From Ruminococcus sp. (GTDB lineage: Bacteria; Bacillota; Clostridia; Oscillospirales; Acutalibacteraceae), in assembly GCA_017403985.1 (NCBI GenBank), contig JAFRDE010000041.1, positions 1-64,000 of the forward strand: a stretch of 64,000 bases of DNA, read 5' to 3'. Made by a program: the position numbers and the translations under genes. Shown here in pieces: positions 1-8,725 of the stretch (within the stretch, counting starts at the first letter, position 1; each line of letters opens with the position of its first letter). The notes beneath the pieces were generated by a model. The model was not told where the DNA came from. It saw only the letters and a program-made list of their open reading frames with translations, and ran no database searches.

Positions 1-6
1 CTCCCT

Positions 7-95
7 GAAAACAGTCCTCTGGACTGTTTTCACCCTCAAAATGCGCTTTTGCTTATTTTGAGGGCACGGTCGCCTTCGATCCCGTCCGTCTCCAC
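7..95. repeat. Two palindromes plus an inverted tRNA 3'-end copy
   Basis: Positions 7-17 and 21-31 form an 11-bp perfect hairpin with a 3-nt loop, and 33-42 pairs with 55-64. Positions 76-95 are an exact 20-nt inverted copy of 151-170, which is the T-arm/acceptor 3' end of the tRNA-Ala gene. No coding signal is seen here. It looks like a palindromic element that captured, or inserted beside, a tRNA end. Confidence 0.6.
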
Positions 96-109
96 TTTGC
101 TTGTATAAC

Positions 110-141
110 AAAAGAGAGGCACCCTTTGGTACCTCTCTTTT
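110..141 (-). terminator. Intrinsic terminator of tRNA-Ala
   Basis: Ten base pairs (110-119 with 132-141, AAAAGAGAGG/CCTCTCTTTT) lie 8 nt beyond the CCA end of the tRNA on the minus strand. The T-rich 3' side continues as TTTTGTTAT, as expected for factor-independent termination. Confidence 0.75.
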
Positions 142-148
142 CATGATA

Positions 149-224
<76 letters not shown>

Positions 225-296
225 AAAGCAGTATTATATTACCACAACTCTAAGAATAATGCAAGTAAAAATTTTAAAATAATTTCAGATACGCTG

Positions 297-325
297 AAAA
301 CACCGGTTGATCAATACAACCGGTG
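297..325 (-). terminator. Terminator of the rsgA operon
   Basis: A perfect 9-bp stem (CACCGGTTG, 301-309, with CAACCGGTG, 317-325) and a 7-nt loop are followed on the minus strand by TTTT. It lies 10 nt past the rsgA stop and ends the long operon that starts at yicC. Confidence 0.8.
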
Positions 326-334
326 CGTCAGTAA

Positions 335-1222
335 TCAATTATTTATCTGCCAATCCTTGATGTCTTTTACCTCGTTATACATGCGGACATAGCTGTCGTG
401 GCGCGACTGAGGGATCACGCCGTCCGATACCGCGTCCAGCACCTTACAGCCCTTTTCGCAGACATGATTGCAGGAATTGAACTGACAGGTCCCGAAGTAA
501 TCCTCAAACTCCGGAAACGCGAATTTAAGTTCGTCTTTTCTGATCAGCTCGAACCGCTCGATATCAACGGTAGAGAATCCCGGCGTATCGGCGATGTAAC
601 CGCCGTGCTTTTTGAAAAGCTCCACGGTTCGGGTGGTATGTCTGCCTCTGCCCAGCTTTTCGCTGATCTCTCCGGTCTGCAGCTCCAGCTCGGGGAACAG
701 CGCGTTGAGCAGGGTGCTCTTTCCTACTCCCGAGTTGCCGCAAAAGGCGGTGACCTTGCCCTTCAGCTCGGCTTTTATCTCATCCAGACCGCGGTTATCC
801 ATACAGGAAAATGCGTATGCGGGGATATTTACCCTGCGATAGATATCGACGTAGCTGTCGACGGAAGCCAGATCGCTTTTGGTAAAGACAACGATCGGCG
901 TGATATCCTTGCTGACGGCGGCGGCAGTCATCTTATCGACCAGATACAGATTGACGTCCGGCTCCCTGACAGAGCTGATGATCATCAGGTTATCCAGATT
1001 AGCCAGTGCGGGACGCACCAAAAAATTTCGCCGCTCATGGATCCTGTCGATCGAGCAGTACCCGTCGTTCGGAACGGTGATATCAACGATATCTCCGACC
1101 AGCGGCGATGTGCCGCGCTTGCGGAATACGCCGCGCGCCTTGCACTCATATACACTTTCGGCGGCCTCTACATAATAGAAGCCGCCTGTGATTTTACAAA
1201 TGATTCCGGTATGTTGTTCCAT
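335..1222 (-). CDS. rsgA: Ribosome small-subunit GTPase RsgA
   Basis: Circularly permuted GTPase that helps late 30S subunit maturation in the cytoplasm. The 295 residues give an N-terminal OB fold, then the GTPase motifs in permuted order: G4 TKSD (114-117), G1 GNSGVGKST (162-170) and G3 DTPG (212-215). The C-terminal zinc site is CQFNSCNHVCEKGC. Length and order are typical of the YjeQ/RsgA family. The ATG lies 3 nt after the prkC stop, so the two are cotranscribed; kinase, phosphatase and RsgA are commonly linked in Firmicutes, and RsgA is a known PrkC substrate in Bacillus (family knowledge). It is the last gene of the operon, with a terminator at 297-325. Confidence 0.96.
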   Translation of the reverse strand: MEQHTGIICKITGGFYYVEAAESVYECKARGVFRKRGTSPLVGDIVDITVPNDGYCSIDRIHERRNFLVRPALANLDNLMIISSVREPDVNLYLVDKMTAAAVSKDITPIVVFTKSDLASVDSYVDIYRRVNIPAYAFSCMDNRGLDEIKAELKGKVTAFCGNSGVGKSTLLNALFPELELQTGEISEKLGRGRHTTRTVELFKKHGGYIADTPGFSTVDIERFELIRKDELKFAFPEFEDYFGTCQFNSCNHVCEKGCKVLDAVSDGVIPQSRHDSYVRMYNEVKDIKDWQINN

Positions 1223-1225
1223 AGA

Positions 1226-3259
1226 TTACTCTTCGGTATTGTTGTCGGCAGCGTCGGTTTGCTCATCCGGCTGCTCGGGAGCCTCGGTCTCAGGCTCGGT
1301 CTCCTTCGGCGTATACGAATAGGAATTCACCAGCTCGACGGAATTATCATCATAGTTGACCTTGTACTCACGATACTTTTCATCGTCCAGCAGCACTACG
1401 ATATTCGCGTCGTTTTTCACCTTAACGCTCACGGTATAATACGGGCTGTAGGAGGGAATGACCGATTTACTGTTGTCGGAGTCGATCGCGCCGTCGACCA
1501 AAACGGTCAGCTTCACTTCATCGGATACGGAAGAAGGCAGATCTACTTCGATGTTAACGGTCTTTTCCTTATTCGCGCCCTTAGAGCAAACTACGACGAT
1601 CTCATAATCAGCAGGGATCTCACTGCCCTGGAGCGGATTCTGACGAACAACCTCGTCCTTACCCGCCTCGATCTTATCGTCATATTCGACCTTATATGTG
1701 GTAAAGCCGGCTTCCTTCAAAGCGGCAACAGCCTCTTCGGCGTTATAGCCCTTGATGGAAGGCATCTTGATCGTCGGCTTGGTAATGCCCTTGGACACAA
1801 ATACATATACGGTAGAGCCGATCTTGACCTCTGTGCCGACAGGCGGATAAATCGCGTCAACCTTCTGTGAGGTCTGATCGCTTTCGACATAAAGGATCTT
1901 GGGAACAAGATTGGCGGATTCGATACGCTGGATGATCTCTTCGCTGCCGAGAGAACCGCTGATATAAGGCACCTCTACGGCTGTATCGGCGGAATTGACG
2001 ATCAGCTCGATGGTCGAGCCCTCTTTCATCTTCTTGGAACCGCCGGCGGGACTCTGTTCGATGATCGAGTCAACGGGAATATCGTCGCTGTAACGGCTGA
2101 CATAGGTGAAATTGAACTTGCCGTTATTCACGGCGTTCGCTTCACTCAGCGTCATTCCGACAAAGTTGGGGACTTCTATCTCTTTCGGCTGTGCGGACAT
2201 ATAGCCCTGATACGCAGCCACGCCGCCGAAAATGACAAGAGAGATCAGCGCCGCGATGATGATACCTTTGATAGCGGAAAGCACGGGACTGCGAACGGGA
2301 ACTTCCTCTTCATAATAATCTTCCTCTTCTTCGTCCACGGGCTCTTCATATTCCGGTTCGGTTCTGGGTTCCTTTTCCGTTTCTTCGACAGGTTTTTTCT
2401 TGTCTCCGTACTGATAGTTGAAAACGATGCCCGGATTCAGGCGGAAACGTTCGATATCGCTGAGCATTTCAACAGCGGAGAGATAGCGGTCGTCGGGGTT
2501 CTTCTGCATCGCCTTCATGGTGATCTCTTCCAGACCCTCGGGGATATCGGGATTGATCTCACGGGGGCGCTTCGGCTTCGCCTGCAGCTGCATCAGCGCG
2601 ACCGTTACGGCGGAGTCGCCGTCGAAAGGCAGCGCGCCGGTGAGCATCTCATACATCATGACGCCGACGGAATAGATATCGGTCTTGCCGTCGGTCTTCT
2701 CGCCGCGAGCCTGTTCGGGAGCAATATAATGAACGGAACCGATCGCCTGCTCGGTCATCGTGCGGGTCGCGTTGGATGAAAAACGCGCGATGCCGAAGTC
2801 GGTGACCTTGATGGTGCCGTCCTGCAGCAGCATGATATTATGCGGCTTGATATCACGGTGAACGATACCGTTCTCATGCGCGTGCTGTAAGGCTTTCAGG
2901 ATCTGGGTGGTAAGATGAACGGTCTCTTTCCAGTCGAGCACGCCCTGCATATCGATATATTCCTTCAAGGTGATGCCGTCGATATATTCCATAACGATAT
3001 ACTGGATCATGTCGCCGAAGCTGACGTCATAGACGCGAACGATGTTCGGATGATTCAGAACGGCGATCGCCTTGCTCTCATTCTTAAAGCGGCGGATAAA
3101 ATCCTCGTTGTCGAGATATTCATCCTTTAATATCTTGATCGCGACCTCGCGGGCGTCGATGGTGTCATAGCAGTGATAAACATTCGCCATACCGCCTACG
3201 CCGATCAGCTCGCGGATCTCATATCTCCCGTCTAATTTTTTGCCGGTGTATTTGTCCAT
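1226..3259 (-). CDS. prkC: PASTA-domain Ser/Thr protein kinase PrkC
   Basis: Membrane eukaryotic-type Ser/Thr kinase that senses muropeptides or lipid II through extracellular PASTA domains. Visible are the Gly-rich loop GVGGMANV, ATP lysine K42, HRDIKPHN with catalytic D, DFG (154-156) and an APEQ activation segment. A linker rich in E and Y follows, then one membrane helix near 330-355, three PASTA repeats and an acidic, low-complexity tail. The start is taken as the ATG at 3259, because AGGAG ends 8 nt upstream; a GTG nine bases earlier overlaps that ribosome site. The phosphatase prpC ends a few bases upstream, giving the usual kinase/phosphatase pair. Confidence 0.96.
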   Translation of the reverse strand: MDKYTGKKLDGRYEIRELIGVGGMANVYHCYDTIDAREVAIKILKDEYLDNEDFIRRFKNESKAIAVLNHPNIVRVYDVSFGDMIQYIVMEYIDGITLKEYIDMQGVLDWKETVHLTTQILKALQHAHENGIVHRDIKPHNIMLLQDGTIKVTDFGIARFSSNATRTMTEQAIGSVHYIAPEQARGEKTDGKTDIYSVGVMMYEMLTGALPFDGDSAVTVALMQLQAKPKRPREINPDIPEGLEEITMKAMQKNPDDRYLSAVEMLSDIERFRLNPGIVFNYQYGDKKKPVEETEKEPRTEPEYEEPVDEEEEDYYEEEVPVRSPVLSAIKGIIIAALISLVIFGGVAAYQGYMSAQPKEIEVPNFVGMTLSEANAVNNGKFNFTYVSRYSDDIPVDSIIEQSPAGGSKKMKEGSTIELIVNSADTAVEVPYISGSLGSEEIIQRIESANLVPKILYVESDQTSQKVDAIYPPVGTEVKIGSTVYVFVSKGITKPTIKMPSIKGYNAEEAVAALKEAGFTTYKVEYDDKIEAGKDEVVRQNPLQGSEIPADYEIVVVCSKGANKEKTVNIEVDLPSSVSDEVKLTVLVDGAIDSDNSKSVIPSYSPYYTVSVKVKNDANIVVLLDDEKYREYKVNYDDNSVELVNSYSYTPKETEPETEAPEQPDEQTDAADNNTEE

Positions 3260-3275
3260 ATGAATCACTCCTATC

Positions 3276-4001
3276 TCAATATATGACCGTCACGGTGATG
3301 TTATCGTGACCGCCGTGTCGTTTTGCAATTTCAATCAGCGTATCGATGATGATATCGCCGTCGTTTTCTTCTACGGTTCGCACCATATCAGCCTTGCTGA
3401 CATAATTGGATAATCCGTCGGAACAGATCAGCAGCCTGTCGCCCTCGCTGAACTCGGCTTCGATATAATCGATATGTACCTCGTGAGAGATACCCAGCGC
3501 GCGCGTGATCAGGTTCTTGTTCGGATGCTTCATCGCCTGATCGGGCGTCAGCTCGCCGCGGCGAACCATTTCCTGAACCAGAGAATGGTCTTCCGTGATC
3601 TGCAAAATCTTACCGTTGCGGATCGAATAAGTACGGCTGTCGCCGACATGAACGACATGGGCGATCTCGCTGCGGACAAAGACCAGATCACAGGTCGTGC
3701 CCATACCGGCAAGCTCATAATCTTCCATCGCCAATTTATAGACGGTGAGATTCGCGCCGTCGACCGCAGCGATCAGCATCTCGCATAACGCTTCGTTATC
3801 CATATCGTCTTTATACTCGCGTCCGATATATTCGGAAATGTATTTGACGGCGGAAGAGGAAGCGGTCTTGCCGCCGTGGGCTCCTCCCATGCCGTCGCAG
3901 ATGACTGCCCAGGCGCAGTCCGAGGAGATGACGGAATAAGCGGAACTGTCCTGATTTTCATTACGGACCAGTCCGATATCAGTTTTTGAAAAAACTTCCA
4001 T
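3276..4001 (-). CDS. prpC: PP2C-family protein phosphatase PrpC
   Basis: Metal-dependent Ser/Thr phosphatase that reverses PrkC phosphorylation. Family motifs are seen in order: RNENQD near the N-terminus, CDGMGGAHGG (metal-binding Asp), GDSRTY, SDGLSNYV and HDNITV at the C-terminus. At 241 residues it is a minimal cytoplasmic PP2C without extra domains. The ATG at 4001 is preferred because AAAGGGG lies 9 nt upstream; the ATG at 4010 directly abuts that site and would overlap the rlmN stop. It sits between rlmN and prkC in one transcription unit. Confidence 0.95.
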   Translation of the reverse strand: MEVFSKTDIGLVRNENQDSSAYSVISSDCAWAVICDGMGGAHGGKTASSSAVKYISEYIGREYKDDMDNEALCEMLIAAVDGANLTVYKLAMEDYELAGMGTTCDLVFVRSEIAHVVHVGDSRTYSIRNGKILQITEDHSLVQEMVRRGELTPDQAMKHPNKNLITRALGISHEVHIDYIEAEFSEGDRLLICSDGLSNYVSKADMVRTVEENDGDIIIDTLIEIAKRHGGHDNITVTVIY

Positions 4002-4002
4002 G

Positions 4003-5034
4003 TCAAACATCCCCTTTCATGTATTTTCGTTTCAGTTGTCCGCACGAGGCGTCGATATCGGATCCGAGCGTCCTGCGGACGGTCGCGTTGATCCCCGCGG
4101 CGGTTAGTATATCAACAAAGGCGCGCTGCCTTTTGAGTGAGCTCTTTTTATAGCCTGCTCCGGTCACATTATTCACCGGGATCAGGTTGACGTGACACAG
4201 TAAACCTTTCAATAGTTCCGCAAGTTCCCTCGCCGTTTCGTCGGAGTCATTCTCTCCGTCGATCAAGGCGTATTCAAAGGTAATGCGTCTGTTGGTCTTG
4301 TTCACATAATAGCGTGAGGCGTCCATCACCTGAGCGATCGGATAACGGCGGTTGACCGGCATCGTGCGCAAACGCGCTTCATCATTCGGCGCGTGGAGAG
4401 AGACCGATAAGCCGCATTGCAGCTCGAGGTCGGCGAAATCTCTCATGCGCGGTACGATACCGCAGGTGGATATCGTGATATGACGCATGCCGATATTCAG
4501 CGAATCCTCGCTCGATACCAGCTTCAGAAATCGTATCACGTTATCATAATTATCGAACGGTTCGCCCATCCCCATCAATACGACGTTGGAAACACGCTCG
4601 CCGCAATCCAGCTCGGCAGAGCGGATCTGCGCGATCATCTCGGAGGCGGTCAGTGAGCGGGAGAATCCGCTCTTGCCGGTCGCGCAAAAGGTACAGCCCA
4701 TTTTACAGCCGACCTGCGACGAAATGCACATCGACCTGCCGTGGTGATAGCTCATCAATACACCTTCGACGTATTCGCCGTCGTATAAGCGGAACAGGTA
4801 TTTGGAGGTAACGTCGAGCTTGGAACGCTGGACGCGCTCGATATCCGCACACGCAAGATAGGCGTTCTCTTTGAGGAAATCTCTGAGCTTGAGCGGTATG
4901 TTCGTCATATCGTCAAAGCTGTCTGCATCCTGCTTGATCCAGCTCAGCACCTGCTTGGCGCGGAATTTTTCAAAACCGTAATCGACAAGATAAGCTGTCA
5001 GCTCGCTCAGATTCATCGACTTGATATCAGTCAT
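4003..5034 (-). CDS. rlmN: 23S rRNA/tRNA adenine-C2 methyltransferase RlmN
   Basis: Radical-SAM enzyme that makes 2-methyladenosine at A2503 of 23S rRNA and in some tRNAs. The cluster motif CKMGCTFC places cysteines at 110, 114 and 117; GMGEPFDNYDN and a late catalytic cysteine (DASCGQL) fit the family. Length is 343 residues from the ATG at 5034, which has AGGAGGG 6 nt upstream; an upstream in-frame start would precede that site. It overlaps the rsmB stop by 8 nt. Confidence 0.96.
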   Translation of the reverse strand: MTDIKSMNLSELTAYLVDYGFEKFRAKQVLSWIKQDADSFDDMTNIPLKLRDFLKENAYLACADIERVQRSKLDVTSKYLFRLYDGEYVEGVLMSYHHGRSMCISSQVGCKMGCTFCATGKSGFSRSLTASEMIAQIRSAELDCGERVSNVVLMGMGEPFDNYDNVIRFLKLVSSEDSLNIGMRHITISTCGIVPRMRDFADLELQCGLSVSLHAPNDEARLRTMPVNRRYPIAQVMDASRYYVNKTNRRITFEYALIDGENDSDETARELAELLKGLLCHVNLIPVNNVTGAGYKKSSLKRQRAFVDILTAAGINATVRRTLGSDIDASCGQLKRKYMKGDV

Positions 5035-6364
5035 ATCGAACCCTCCTGAGCTTAGCAATAAAGAAGCCGTCGGTGTTGTATGCTCCGGGCAGGAGCGTCA
5101 GACAATACGGTTCTTCTTCGATCACGCGGTCGATACCGTCGGGCAGATTCAAAGCCTCGCCGGTAAACTGAGGATGCTCCTCGAGAAAGCGTTTGATCAC
5201 ATCGTGATTCTCCGCTTTTCTCAGCGTGCAGGTAGAGTACACCAAAACGCCGTCTGTTGGTAGCTGTTCGGCACTCATACACAATATACTGTATTGCAAC
5301 TTCGGTAAGATGTCAATATTTGTGTCTGATTTGTAACGAATTTCGGGTTTTCGACGAAGAATGCCCCATCCGGAGCAAGGGACGTCGCACAATATCCGCT
5401 GACATTCCGGCAATTCCCGAGAAGAAGCGGCGTCGCGGATGGCGGTATGCATGATCGTAACACCCAAACGCTTCGCGTTGTCCTCCATCAATTTGATTTT
5501 ATGTTCATGGATATCATAGGAGAAAACCTCTCCCCTGTTCTCCATTTTAACAGCTGTGTATAGGGACTTGCCGCCGGGCGCGGCGCATACGTCCGCGACG
5601 CGTTCGCCGGGTTGTGCGTCGAGTATTTCGGCGCAAAGCTGGGACGCGGCATCTTCAACGAAGAAATGTCCCTGCTGAAACTGCGGGATCTTATCAAGAC
5701 TGCCGGTAGAGCTTAAAAACAGCGAGTTAACCAGATACGGAACACTTTCTGCCTTGATCCCCTGTTCTTTTAATGCGGTGATCAGTTTTTCTTTATCCGT
5801 TTTCAGCGTATTGACGCGGACGGTGATCGGCGGTCTGCCGATGATACCTTTCAGTATTTGTTCAGTCAGATCGTCGCCGTATGTATCGAGCAGCTCCTGT
5901 GTGATGCTTTCGGGGCAGGAATATACAACGCTCAGATAACGAAGCTGATCGCTTTGATTGGGGAGTTGATGTTGCTTATCCGCCCGGATAAAATTGCGGA
6001 GAACCGCGTTGACAAAGCCGGCGCTTTTATACAGCCTGAGCTGCTTGCACAGCTTTACGCTCTCATTCACGGCGGCGCTGTCGGGCACCTTATCCATCCA
6101 TACCAGCTGATACATGCCGAGGTAAAGAACGATCAGCGTTTTGGCTTCGATCTTTTTGATGCGGACGGACGAATACTGACGGATGATATATTCGAGCGTC
6201 AGCTTGCGTTCCAGCACGCCGTATACCAGTGCGGACAAAAAGGATACGTCGACGCCGCTGAGGTTTTCTTCGTGCACAGCGGTGTTGAGAGCTATGGCGG
6301 AATACGCGTCCTCACGGAGCACGCGGTACAGCACCTTATAAGCGATGTATCTGACATTAGCCAT
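5027..6364 (-). CDS. rsmB: 16S rRNA cytosine-C5 methyltransferase RsmB
   Basis: SAM-dependent enzyme that makes m5C967 in 16S rRNA. The N-terminal ~140 residues are a NusB-like RNA-binding domain (VRYIAYKVLYRVL). The C-terminal Rossmann domain carries CAAPGGKS, DVPCSGWGILRRKPEIRY with a catalytic Cys, and YSTCTL with the second Cys. The ATG at 6364, 6 nt after AGAGGAT, gives 445 residues, normal for the family. It follows the YugP-like protease gene in the operon, separated by a palindromic repeat (6451-6496). Confidence 0.95.
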   Translation of the reverse strand: MANVRYIAYKVLYRVLREDAYSAIALNTAVHEENLSGVDVSFLSALVYGVLERKLTLEYIIRQYSSVRIKKIEAKTLIVLYLGMYQLVWMDKVPDSAAVNESVKLCKQLRLYKSAGFVNAVLRNFIRADKQHQLPNQSDQLRYLSVVYSCPESITQELLDTYGDDLTEQILKGIIGRPPITVRVNTLKTDKEKLITALKEQGIKAESVPYLVNSLFLSSTGSLDKIPQFQQGHFFVEDAASQLCAEILDAQPGERVADVCAAPGGKSLYTAVKMENRGEVFSYDIHEHKIKLMEDNAKRLGVTIMHTAIRDAASSRELPECQRILCDVPCSGWGILRRKPEIRYKSDTNIDILPKLQYSILCMSAEQLPTDGVLVYSTCTLRKAENHDVIKRFLEEHPQFTGEALNLPDGIDRVIEEEPYCLTLLPGAYNTDGFFIAKLRRVRYD

Positions 6365-6450
6365 AGTGTTATCCTCTGTCGATTGAGTTTGCCGCATCAT
6401 TTTGAAGGGACTTCACAATATCATTAAATATCATGCGTTCTGCGCCTGTT

Positions 6451-6496
6451 TGTGGGATTGCCGCGTCAGCGGCTGTCGCCGCTTCCTCGCAATGAC
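6451..6496. repeat. Palindromic intergenic repeat, family 1
   Basis: Starts TGTGGGATTGCC and ends CGCAATGAC, with self-complementary ends. It is one of nine family members in this window and lies inside the operon between the protease gene and rsmB. Confidence 0.75.
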
Positions 6497-6505
6497 GTTT
6501 ATCAG

Positions 6506-7219
6506 TTATCTTCTGCGGTTGCCGAAGATCAGGATCAGTCTGAGCAGCTGCATGATAGAGGTCGCGGCTGCGGCGACATAGGTCATCGCCGCGGCGGAAA
6601 GCACCTTCTTCGCTCCGGCATATTCGCTTTCATTCAGCATACCGGTACTTTTGATCGTTTTCAGCGCGCGGGATGAAGCGTTGAATTCAACAGGGAGCGT
6701 GATCAGCGTAAAAACGACCGACGCGGAAAACAGCACGATACCGATCGTGATGACGAAATTGAACTGTACAGGCAGCAGCATACCGATGACCAGAACGATC
6801 CAGCTAAGCTTAGAGCCGATATTGGCAACCGGCACGATAGCGGATCTTATCTTGTTCGGCACATAACCCTCCGCGTGCTGTACGGCATGACCCGCTTCAT
6901 GGCAGGCGACGCCGACCGCGGAGACCGTCCGCGCGTTATAAACGGATTCAGATAATCTGATCACATTGGTGCGCGGATCGAAATGATCCGTCAGATTGCC
7001 CGAAACGGGTTCGATGCGGACGCCGGTAACGCCGTGATCGTTCAGCACCTGCTGAGCCGCCTGCGCTCCGGTCATGCCGCGCGAATTATTTACTTTGGAA
7101 TACTTACTGAAATTGGACTTGACTGACGCGCTGCAAATCAACGAAAGAATAAAGCAAGGCAGCATTATCAGGATATAAGTCCAGTCATAATACATTAAAC
7201 CTAATCCGGCTAATCGCAT
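6506..7219 (-). CDS. YugP-like membrane zinc metallopeptidase
   Basis: Predicted integral-membrane protease of the zinc_peptidase_2 (YugP) family. An N-terminal membrane helix is followed by a soluble part with the zinc motif HEAGH in VACHEAGHAVQH, then a pair of long hydrophobic segments (SWIVLVIGMLLP, FVITIGIVLFSA) and a late hydrophobic helix. The ATG at 7219 sits behind AGGTGA; a GTG 9 nt earlier overlaps that site. It begins 1 nt after the fmt stop. Its substrate is unknown; the family often sits beside fmt-rsmB in Clostridia. Confidence 0.85.
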   Translation of the reverse strand: MRLAGLGLMYYDWTYILIMLPCFILSLICSASVKSNFSKYSKVNNSRGMTGAQAAQQVLNDHGVTGVRIEPVSGNLTDHFDPRTNVIRLSESVYNARTVSAVGVACHEAGHAVQHAEGYVPNKIRSAIVPVANIGSKLSWIVLVIGMLLPVQFNFVITIGIVLFSASVVFTLITLPVEFNASSRALKTIKSTGMLNESEYAGAKKVLSAAAMTYVAAAATSIMQLLRLILIFGNRRR

Positions 7220-7220
7220 A

Positions 7221-8141
7221 TCAATCACCTAATTTCTCTTTGAGCTGAAGCGGATGACCGATCAGGAAGGTCTTGACGTCCATACGTTTTTTGCCTTCAA
7301 GCTGAAGTTCTTCGATCACGACCGCTCCATCTGAGCAGGCGACGGTCAACGGAGCCGTATCGATCACGCATCCCGCTTCACCGCTGCCTTTACCGACAGA
7401 AGTACGGTATATCTTCAGCTTCTTGCCATGTAAAGTCGTCTGCGCGATCGGCCAGCTGTAAAGCCCTCTGACAAGATTATGCACTTCAAGCGCGGGTTTA
7501 TGCCAGTCGATCACGGAGATCTCTTTATTCAGCATCGGAGCGTGCGTCGCGAGCGCTTCATCCTGCTTTTCGGGAGTCAGCTTCCCCTGTTCAAGAAGCG
7601 AAAGCGCTTCAACGATCATTTCACCGCCTAAATAGGAGAGCTTGTCAAACATACTCTCCGCGGTATCGTCTATTCCGATCGGGATCGCCTTTTGATACAG
7701 CATATCGCCCGTGTCGACGCCCTCAGCCATCTGCATGATGGTCACGCCGGTTTCCATATCGCCGTTGATCACCGACCACTGGATCGGCGCGGAACCGCGG
7801 TATTTCGGCAGCAAAGAGGCATGGACGTTGATACAGCCGTATATCGGGAAATCGAGCATCTCTTTGGGCAGGATCTTTCCGTAAGCCGCCACCACGATAC
7901 AGTCGGGTCGTATCGACTCGATGATCTTCATCGCCTCTCCGTTACGAAGAGTATTCGGCTGATAAACGGGAAGATCGTGATGTACAGCGCATACCTTTAC
8001 CTCGGGCGGCGTGAGCTCCTGCTTTCTGCCGCGCGGTTTATCGGGCTGGGTAAAGACCGCGGCGATCTCATGTCCCGCGTCAATCAACCTTTCCAGACAC
8101 GGCACGGCGAAATCGGGCGTACCCATAAATATCAGCTTCAT
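7221..8141 (-). CDS. fmt: Methionyl-tRNA formyltransferase
   Basis: Transfers a formyl group from 10-formyl-tetrahydrofolate to initiator Met-tRNA. KLIFMGTPDFAVP opens the protein; NVHASLLPKYRGSAPIQW holds the catalytic Asn-His and the SLLP loop; a C-terminal OB-like domain follows. It has 306 residues from the ATG at 8141, whose bases overlap the def stop (ATGA). An upstream Arg-rich extension of the frame is only a shadow of def. def-fmt coupling is the standard arrangement. Confidence 0.97.
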   Translation of the reverse strand: MKLIFMGTPDFAVPCLERLIDAGHEIAAVFTQPDKPRGRKQELTPPEVKVCAVHHDLPVYQPNTLRNGEAMKIIESIRPDCIVVAAYGKILPKEMLDFPIYGCINVHASLLPKYRGSAPIQWSVINGDMETGVTIMQMAEGVDTGDMLYQKAIPIGIDDTAESMFDKLSYLGGEMIVEALSLLEQGKLTPEKQDEALATHAPMLNKEISVIDWHKPALEVHNLVRGLYSWPIAQTTLHGKKLKIYRTSVGKGSGEAGCVIDTAPLTVACSDGAVVIEELQLEGKKRMDVKTFLIGHPLQLKEKLGD

Positions 8142-8623
8142 TCTTCCTCTTCCCTCATCTGCTTGAGTTCTTCCTCGGTCAGCATCCGCTCGACCTTCGT
8201 CTTGAAAAGAATACCGTCGAGGTGGTCGAACTCGTGGCACATCGCCTGCGCGAGCAAATCGTCGCCTTCCAGCTCGCAAACGTTGCCGTCACGGTCATAG
8301 AACTGAGCTCTGACGTGAGCGGGACGTGTGATGATGCCGAATTCACCGGGACAGCTCAGGCAGCCTTCCTGCACGCGCTGTTCGCCCTCGGCTTCAAGTA
8401 TCACGGGATTGATGAACTCGATCGGTCCGTCGCCGACGTCGATCACACAGATACGGCGCATGATGCCGACCTGAGGGGCGGCAAGTCCGACGCCGCCGGA
8501 ATCGGCAAGCGTCTCGATCATATCGTCGATCAGATCCCATAATTTTTGATCAAATTTTTCTACGGGGCGACATTTCTTTTCGAGGATCGGGTCGCCCTCG
8601 GTCACGATATTGCGTAAAGCCAT
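8138..8623 (-). CDS. def: Peptide deformylase
   Basis: Removes the N-formyl group from nascent proteins, using Fe2+ or a similar metal. All three family motifs are present: GVGLAAPQVG, EGCLS and HEFDHLDG, where the Cys and two His bind metal and Glu/Asp is catalytic. It has 161 residues with an acidic end (TEEELKQMREEEE) and overlaps fmt by 4 nt. A family-1 repeat (8681-8716) separates it from priA. Confidence 0.97.
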   Translation of the reverse strand: MALRNIVTEGDPILEKKCRPVEKFDQKLWDLIDDMIETLADSGGVGLAAPQVGIMRRICVIDVGDGPIEFINPVILEAEGEQRVQEGCLSCPGEFGIITRPAHVRAQFYDRDGNVCELEGDDLLAQAMCHEFDHLDGILFKTKVERMLTEEELKQMREEEE

Positions 8624-8680
8624 CGTGTTTCACTCCTAATACTATACTTCATTTATAACTGAAACATTCAGCATGAACTT

Positions 8681-8716
8681 GTGGGATTCCCACGGGGCTT
8701 TGCCCCTCGGAATGAC
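8681..8716. repeat. Palindromic intergenic repeat, family 1
   Basis: GTGGGATTCC to GGAATGAC with internal CGGGGC/GCCCC pairing. It lies in the priA-def gap. Confidence 0.7.
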
Positions 8717-8725
8717 ACTGATAAA

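Noticed and set aside
7-95. CRISPR array
   Set aside because: The repeats here are palindromes without regular spacers; no array-like direct repeats with unique spacers or cas genes occur anywhere in the window.
398-1870. 490-codon plus-strand frame across rsgA and prkC
   Set aside because: It is antisense to two conserved genes and has no family motif; a by-product of GC-biased codons.
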